From Takakia lepidozioides (Eukaryota; Streptophyta; Takakiopsida; Takakiales; Takakiaceae), in NCBI GenBank assembly GCA_030704615.1, contig CM060731.1:29262001-29326000 (forward strand): a stretch of DNA of 64,000 nt, read 5' to 3'. The notes under the pieces were generated by a model that was not told where the DNA came from, made no database searches, and saw only the letters and a list, made by a program, of their open reading frames with translations. Both the position numbers and the translations under genes were made by a program. Shown one piece after another: positions 56,843 to 64,000 of the stretch (positions within the stretch are counted from its first letter, which is position 1; the number at the start of each line of letters is the position of its first letter).

Positions 56843-57413
56843 GTTTTGCCTTCATCCACTTGTCTGTCCTCACGTTTTTCCATTAATCGGATGAACAGAC
56901 TGCATTACATGGAATGCTTTGACTAAAGGACGCGTATCCTGGAAACTAGGGAACTGGCTTTGAAAAGAATATTATGAGATCTTGAAGGACTGAACTGTTG
57001 TGACCATTCATGAACTGTATAACACCCGAGTCTGAGAAGTTTCCAGTAAAATATACGTACATATCTTTGCTCATTATGGAGCTCTTTATAAGGTAACGGA
57101 CTTGGAATTAAGAGCTGCATTGTGCTCTCCATAGAGAACGGAATGGTATTAATTCTGCAAATTGCACTCTCAGAATACAATGCTGCCCAGGTGTGTAGGT
57201 GTCATATCTGGTCTCTCACTCCAGACAGCAGCAGTCAGGTGAGAAGAGCGGAGGTGAAAGCATGGCTTCTCAGTCTTTCCAGACTTTAAGGTACATCTAC
57301 GGCTACTGCACTGGAGGTATATATTGTTCTGTTGACAAGAGGCATTTAGGTGCCACATGGTTGTTCTGCTATCCAGTTGCATCTAGAGGCTAGTAACAAT
57401 TTTCATGTACAGG

Positions 57414-58565
57414 TAGGGAATTCCAAAAAGGCCTTGATGTGAAATGCATTGCAATTCACTTGATCACCCCCCTAAAAGTGCGCAATTCAATTGAATTGCA
57501 AGGGCAATTCAATTGAACTGCTAAAACTACCTTGAAAACAACCCTAATTTGCAATTCAATTGAATTGTTGACTGCAATTCAATTGAATTGCGAATTGGCA
57601 GTTCAATTGAATTGTAATCTATAATTTTTAACTTATTTCTGTATATATTATATATATGTACATATTTAAATTATACATATATGCATACAAAAGTATAAGC
57701 TAAAAATACATGTTGCTCGTCTATGCTTGCTGTCCGTCTGTCAATCCTTTGCCCGTGGTAAGGCTTGAGCCCGAGATAAGCCTAAGGGAGAGAGAGAGAG
57801 AGAGAGGAAATCACGAAGCGCTTGTAAAAACGGGATTGTCCCTCTTTGTGGATGTTGGTGCCAATATATGGCTATGTATACCAAACATAATACCACTGTA
57901 GAGTATCAACGTGTAAGAGTTTGATATATTAAACTTCTATGGAACACACATCCCAACTTCAACATGATACCTTTGTAAGGGTATAGAAACAATATAATTT
58001 TTAATAATTCTCAAGATGAACATATCATTTGTTTTCTTTGTCATGGGCCAGATACTAGTGTTAGGGGACTACATGATGATGCAAGGGAAACCTTTCATCA
58101 ATTGTCAGGTTGATTTTGTCTGTTTCTTTCAGAGCCAGCCATGTTTCTTTTGCCAGTGAATCACATGAAGCTGCTGATCTCTCTCCCTCTCTGGCTCTCC
58201 CTTTCTCGCTGAGGGGCTTCACAACTCCACAATTTCCTCAAGGGCACAAGAAAGAGGGGCAGCAAGAATAGTCGGGCAACATGTATTTTTAGCTTATACT
58301 CTTATATGTGTATAAGTAGAATTTGAATATATACATATACATATATATTATATATTATATACAGAAATAAGTTAAAAATTATAGATTACAATTCAATTGA
58401 ATTGCAGTCAACAATTCAATTGAATTGCAAATTAGGGTTGTTTTCAAGCTACTTTTAGCAGTTCAATTGAATTGCCCTTGCATTTCAATTGAATTGCATA
58501 CTTTTAGGGGGGTGATCAAGTGAATTGCGATGCATTTCACATCAAGGCCTTTTCGGAATTCCCTA
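57414..58565. mobile_element. 1152-bp foldback/TIR DNA transposon, non-autonomous
   Basis: Long terminal inverted repeats of about 300 bp (57414-57716 and 58275-58565) begin TAGGGAATTCC and end GGAATTCCCTA. They are flanked by the direct repeat TACAGG (57408-57413 and 58566-58571), a likely 6-bp target-site duplication. The arms contain the palindrome CAATTCAATTGAATTG at 57483, 57552, 57575, 58389 and 58412, plus four near copies. The ~560-bp centre has a GA microsatellite and no transposase. It sits in PI4K-alpha where expected exons are missing. The superfamily is not assigned. Confidence 0.88.
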
Positions 58566-58571
58566 TACAGG

Positions 58572-59726
58572 GACAGCAATCAGCTGTAATCAGCCTCGGA
58601 CTGTGGGGGTGCAAATCTATATATAGACTAAGCAATCTGAAACACAGATCATATGCTTGATAACTACAGAGATCTAACTACGACCTCCTTTAGCCTGATA
58701 AAAACTACCTTCTGATAAGCTCTCACTCATAATTGAGTGTGGCAAGGTGAACATTACTACTGAACTAACATGGATATTTGTCGAGGGACTCATTAATGTC
58801 ATATATTGAGCTAGGCTCTGTAAAAGTAACAAATAGACATCAGTGTATACAACTTCTACATGATCTGGTCAATGCACACTATTCACTTGGTTTGGTCTAC
58901 TGTAGCCTATGCCTTCTGTCAAAAACTGGGAACCCAAAAAAGGCTTGAGGTTTCTGAGTACTAAACCCCCCACCCACTTGCTACTTGTCCTACAATGCTT
59001 TCAGTTATGGTTACTGATGACATAGATAACAATTTAAGCCTGGTACTCCATAGCTCGACACTAACTACGGTTGTGTGTGCATGACTATGATGGGACTGGG
59101 CTTCACTTTCTTTAGATGGTAAACATATAAGGAAAGCAAAGCACAAACTGAGGGCTGATGTTGCTGTCTCGTCTATGATAACTAAGAGCTATCACTGGCA
59201 CTCAATGCGGCTTTATGATGGAGTGCGTATCTTCTTGTACTGTGGATATGTAGTGTGATAGTCTATGGCTACCGCAGGTTGCAAGAGACTGAATTGTCTT
59301 GTATTACGAAGTATGGCAAACTTCCACTACTTCATGCATGATGTCATAAATTTCCAGGAACTAGATCTAAATGATCTAGGACCTAACAAGTCTTGACATG
59401 ACTAAACAAAAAAATCTCTCTCTGAACAAAAGGAAGTTAGGCATAAAACTTCCCTGAACTTGTTTCCAGTCTGTGAAAGTAAGGCCCTGGGGATTTTGGA
59501 CCCAGTTGGAAGGCTGTTTCAGACAAGAAGAAGAAGCAATATACTAGGAGAGCATGATCATCGACCACTCCCTACACACGTCGGTATGAACTACCCTGAA
59601 GGAAACCTAGTGTTCACATACTAACCCTCAATATGGAACCCTATTCTTCTTGAAACATTGAAATTGAACAAGAAACAGTTGACAGCTGGGGTACTACGCA
59701 TCCTTCTTGCACGCACACACACATAC
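58572..59726. other. PI4K-alpha locus stretch without recognisable exons
   Basis: About 1.15 kb between the foldback element and the exon ending at 59727. PI4K exons expected here were looked for on the minus strand and not seen. Confidence 0.4.
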
Positions 59727-62700
59727 TTGTGGAAATCTATTCCTGAGCTGGCTGAGCAGACTGTCGGCAATTTCACGGATAGTCTCATCACGATGCAGCT
59801 CAAGCTTGATAAGAAAACAGGTGTGCACAGTCAGCACTCTCTCCTTCTCCTTCTCCTCCACCTCTTCACCTTTCGATGAGGCCTTCCTTCCCTGCCAATA
59901 TATTTGACTCGTTACGAACATGAGTCACTTTGACATTATGACCCAGGATCTGCAGTAGATTTTAAAACTTGATAAAAGCATCGTACCAATAACGTTTTTT
60001 GTCAGGAGCTAGCAGGAGGACTTCAGTTGTATGGACAACACATTTTCTGGATACAAGAACAACTCCTACAGGTATCAGCTGACTCAGGCCCAAAGAAAAT
60101 ACACCATAGCCTCCATGACAGGTCACTGGCCAGTGAGACATCTTGTTGATGAAGAACCAACTTATCAGCGGCTTCCTTAAGACAAGTGATTGTGAAATGA
60201 GTAAGAAGTACCAGCCATGTTAGAGCAGCATCAAAAGCACAGTGGACAATCGCAGTGAGACATTGATGCACAACAGGCATCAGATTCGGGGTCTCCAAGT
60301 ACTCCAGCACGCAAGCTAGTGCACTTGCATCCTCTCCCTCCGAACATTTGCCTTTGAGAACACCTCCATCATGACTGAGACGTAAAATCTCCAGACATGC
60401 AACTGCTAAGAGGTATGTTGCCTTCACACCTGATGTATAACCACTAGCAAAACTGAGAGTTGCAACAAAGATCACGATTCAAAATCTTCAATAGTAACTG
60501 CCAACTCCAAAAGATCGAGCACTTGTTTGGAAAACCTTCAACTTCACATCTAAGATATGACATCCAAGCGTCACGTTCTTCCCATCTCAAATTACTGTGT
60601 ACCTTAATTCTGCCGAGCAGACTCAAAAGTAGCAGCAACCACAACTTCAATCACAAACCACTACGAAAGTGATGACATACTTATTTTGATTATGAATCAA
60701 TTAGCCTTTCTTAGGGACTCAAACCTCCTTTCCAGCCCTGATCATCCCTTCCTCAAGGGAGTTTGTCTAATTTACGTTGCTCTCACTGTGTGTGCAGACC
60801 TAATGCAAAAGAAACCACACGTTCCAAGCAAGGTGGCAGGCCAGGTGAACAACGATCTGATAAATTGGCCTCAAAGAAACATAATGGATCTTTGATGTGA
60901 TCTGGTTCACTGTAAGGTTTGCTGAACAAGTCCATATCCAACACATTCTGGTGCAAGCTGAAGGCTGGAGGGACACATTTTCCATACAAACCAAGCAGAG
61001 CAACATCCTCCATCTTTGCGAGGAGTGGGACCTGAAATAGTGCTCATTGATGCAACATCAACTCGACCACCCAGCACAGCAGACAGGGTAGTGCGTCGGG
61101 CAACAGCTACTTTCTCATTGCTGCTTCCTTTGTGACTGCCTGGATTATGCAGTTCATTCAGCTCCAGCTCATCTTCCAACCATTTTACTGAGTTCACAAC
61201 CTAAAGATACCCAAGACCAATATATACAGCTCCGTTAATCGAAATGTGCACATGTAGGTTAAGATGTTCTTGCAGTTGGTTCCCAGTCTCTTCTATCTAA
61301 GAATAGAGAGCTAATCAGAATCACATGTACAAGTCACCAATTTGTTGGTGAGATACCATATAAGGGACTTGACTAAATAGCTGTCACTCTCATTGAAGTT
61401 CCTCCCAATTGCCTCGAATGGCTGAAATGACACTAGACTCAAATGTTCATCTATCATAAAAGCAGGTCTTCTACTCAGAATGTGAAATAGGACAGGACAA
61501 TCACTGTTCCAACTAACGGTTTATGCATGTGCAAAAACTAAATCAATACATTAGGTGTCAAGGAAACAGAGATGCCAAGTAGACTCACCAAAGGAGGGGT
61601 GGCTTTTGCCAGAGAGCGCACAGCTGCAAACCATTCAGGATTCCACACATAACAGTTAGCCCCTGATAGTATAGCACTTGTGCCTCCCAAGCTGCCTGTG
61701 TTTGTAGAGGACCTTGGAATGAGATGCACTTTCTGAAGAGGAGGAGCTAGGCCAAATAGTACAATATAAAACCACAGATTGCGGAACAACTTTGACATTG
61801 ACAACTCCATCAACATATTTCTGCCACAGCTGGAAGAAGGAGCCCGACCAAATCAGCCCCAACCCTGCCATTCAATAATCAGCTGATAAGTATAACTCTG
61901 CAACCGGCAGGTCTTATTTATATAATAAATCTCATGTGCAGACCCCAATATAAAATAGTACCTGACGTAGGAACCTAGGAGGTTAGCCAACAAAATGATG
62001 GGGATATCTGTCCACTATCTTGTCCTAAGAATATTCAGACAATCATTGCACATTGCAAACGTAAGTTTAAGAACAGGTAGCAGAGGGTTCCAGACCTCCC
62101 ACTCTTAGCCTCAGCAATCAAACCCACATCAGAGAACAACACAAGCAGCCGCTGCCGATAGTCAGAACGCAGCTTTGCTTCTTTTAGCCCTTGTGCAATA
62201 TGCAGGAAAGCCATGGGTAATGTCTGCAAAAGACCAGGACATATCTCTTGTTAAATGCTGCTCCGGGTAAGGTGGAACTTCTGTCTCTCAGTCGTCAAAA
62301 CGAAGATTACAAAATATTGGACTAAAGCTCCACCGGGACTGAACCCATGTAACATACCAATTTGTTCATTCTGTCAGTGCAGTGGCGCTGAAAGAGCAGG
62401 TAGAGTAAACGGAGCACACAAAAGGAGAGGTTGAAGAGAGAAGGGAAAACCTCCAAACGCTAAGCTTTGGCTTCAGGGGGTAAAGTGCGGCCGTGATTGG
62501 AGCCAACGGTGGAGAGCTTGTTCATATAGCTACGAGTAAGCAGCACCACAGCCTCCCTGTATGACTTTTCATAACCCAAGCATGCCATGCGTGCCACTGC
62601 ATCCAGAACCTGCCACATTGTTCTGTATGGTGCCTTCTGTTCAAGTATATTATTGACAGGCTATGTATCAAGACTGTACATAACTGGATCACAAATGTGC

Positions 62701-64000
62701 CGCACTGTTTCCAAGGAGCACGCAGTTTGAAGTGATAGGTCAGCATATATAGGAAGCCCCACAATGAGATGAGACAAATCAAAAAGGTGGCCCACCCTGA
62801 GTCGCACAAGACTGGGAACAGACGCATCACCCTCTTCCAAGCTCACAATGAAGAAAGGTAGTATCATGTCAACAACCTCTGCTTTGTTGAGAATCACTGC
62901 CACATCAGCCAGTAAGGGTATCACATTCAGCCGAGTAACTGTTGTCATTGAGCTCTTCTCTTTCTCCTGTCCCATCATTCCAGTCCCGCAAAATTCAGTG
63001 TACTTGATCAAGCTGCACCATGAGAATTTTCTATGATACACAACCAGACGACAGTCTCCCCAGACAACATAGGCACTTTCCATCAGACCTGATGTGCTCT
63101 GAAATAGCCAGCCAGGCGCTACATCCAACATAAGATTGGGGACCACAACCAAGCAACCAAGGCCCGAAAAGTAAGTCATCTTGGCAAACTTAACAGAGCC
63201 CTGCAGGGGAGGCCATTTTACTGCAGCCCCTCGTACCTGTTCCAAGCGTTCTCGATTGTAAGCAGCCAAAGACAGGAGAAAGGACTCCACAGCTGCTCTA
63301 TCTGAAGTCCAGCCAGCTTCAATCAACATGCATATGGTTCTTACCGCACTCTCAAAGATAACTCCCTGGCTTGTTCCCCAGGTAGCCGCCTGCAAATTAG
63401 TTGAGTACTCATCACATCAGTCCTACTCTCCACCAAGCAAACCTACTCCACCTTTTTCACCTGACATCAAAAAAGAGCGACAAACCAATGCCAACCTTCC
63501 AAAGAAGACATCAAATTGATGCTTTTCTTAATTATCAGATGTGCATTGAAGAAGACAGGCTTTGCATCACGACCGTTCCAAGCCTTACTTGAGCACAAGC
63601 AGCCAAGACAATCGTTCTGACCGTAGAAGAAGAAATTTCAGTATCTGGCTTCCTTGCAACGCACCGACTTGTGCCACACCTGAAAGGAGGGTTCCAAATA
63701 GAGCTCGGCATGATTTCAGCCTTCGCCAAGGTGATGCAATGCACACATCTGCCGTGTCCATCAGCAGCAAAAGAGACTCTCGAACAGGGGTCTTTGGTAA
63801 CCTGACAAACTGGGTAGCCAGGAGGCAATCCATCTGACCCCGACATCAACAACAACTTGGTTTGCACAATAGCTGCTGCTTGAGAAGCTCGCACCTCCAT
63901 ATTTATTTTTGATAGGACTGGCATGCCATCCAAAGGCCAGTTTTGTTTATACATCTATTGAAGGATCCATAAAGAACACAAATTTATCAGTGTGCACTTC

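Larger units (their letters stand above)
48599..63954 (-). pseudogene. PI4KA1: Phosphatidylinositol 4-kinase alpha (PI4K-alpha), 5'-partial and damaged
   Basis: At least 22 exons read leftwards from 63954 in the order of plant PI4K-alpha; the N-terminus lies beyond the window. Phase-consistent exons include 63237-63389, 62796-62966, 62451-62609, 62096-62223, 61589-61864, 61032-61200, 60212-60429, 59727-59891, 55755-56075, 55087-55301, 54541-54742, 53784-53937, 53157-53408, 52711-52788, 52383-52436, 51746-51918, 51269-51455, 50848-50988, 50057-50265, 49434-49595 and 48599-48850. The kinase core is well kept (KDRHNGNLLFD catalytic loop; DIDFGFILETSPGGN metal-binding motif). The enzyme makes PI4P at the plasma membrane. 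Lesions: two frameshifts in 63589-63954, TAG at 62460-62462, a frameshift near 61813, TAA and TGA in the 51746-51918 exon, and a 1-base loss near 48765. Exons for roughly 230 residues between 59727 and 56075 are not found, nor is a short part between 54541 and 53937. Confidence 0.88.

Noticed and set aside
43687-62462. Rescue of in-frame stops by U-to-C RNA editing, as in fern organelles
   Set aside because: These are nuclear loci, while this editing is organellar. The PPR stop replaces Trp (TGG), which U-to-C editing of TGA cannot restore.
1-64000. tRNA, rRNA and other structured RNA genes
   Set aside because: Scanned by eye for tRNA B-box-like GGTTCRANYCC with matching stems and for rRNA cores; none seen. 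A covariance-model search would be decisive.

Overview
The window looks like nuclear DNA of a land plant. The evidence is psaE with a plastid transit peptide, a plant-type CCMH, plant PPR-DYW organelle RNA-editing factors, and genes split by GT-AG introns. Long introns, PPR-DYW genes built of repeated PLS triplets, a bulb-type lectin and heavy transposon debris suggest a seed-free plant, most likely a fern. That placement is inference.

Layout, left to right. 0.35-4.4 kb (+): an eight-exon DUF1295 / steroid 5-alpha-reductase-like membrane protein. 5.3-14.5 kb (-): an AT-rich decayed Helitron of the Helentron/Helitron2 kind. It keeps a C-terminal AP-type endonuclease, Pif1-like helicase, HUH Rep, a three-repeat SANT/Myb-like protein, an OTU-like protease and an intron-bearing RPA-like gene. 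15.6-18.3 kb (+) and 33.2-35.6 kb (-): a recent inverted duplication of a PPR-DYW gene, broken differently in each copy. Between the copies lie a ~250-bp satellite array (20.5-22.2 kb), an SPF30/SMNDC1 splicing-factor gene (25.5-29.1 kb, +), a CCMH cytochrome c maturation gene (30.2-31.3 kb, +), and fragments of adenosylhomocysteinase and PPR genes. 36.0-37.5 kb (+): a lipoxygenase pseudogene. 40.3-41.1 kb (-): two-exon psaE, divergent from a full-length intronless PPR-DYW gene (41.5-44.1 kb, +) that has one in-frame TGA. 44.6-46.5 kb: LINE 3' end and truncated LTR-retrotransposon debris. 47.0-47.4 kb (-): a secreted GNA-type lectin. 48.6-64 kb (-): a phosphatidylinositol 4-kinase alpha locus of at least 22 recognisable exons, with stops, frameshifts, missing exons and inserted elements. 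It runs off the right edge.

No operon-like cooperation is expected. The intact housekeeping genes serve separate systems: splicing (SPF30), mitochondrial cytochrome c maturation (CCMH) and photosystem I (PsaE). The most unusual content is the Helentron gene set, the inverted and rearranged PPR copies, a 1152-bp foldback transposon full of 16-bp palindromes, and a lectin promoter module present three times. Intact exon joins in DUF1295, SPF30, CCMH and psaE argue that the lesions elsewhere are mostly real decay rather than poor sequence.
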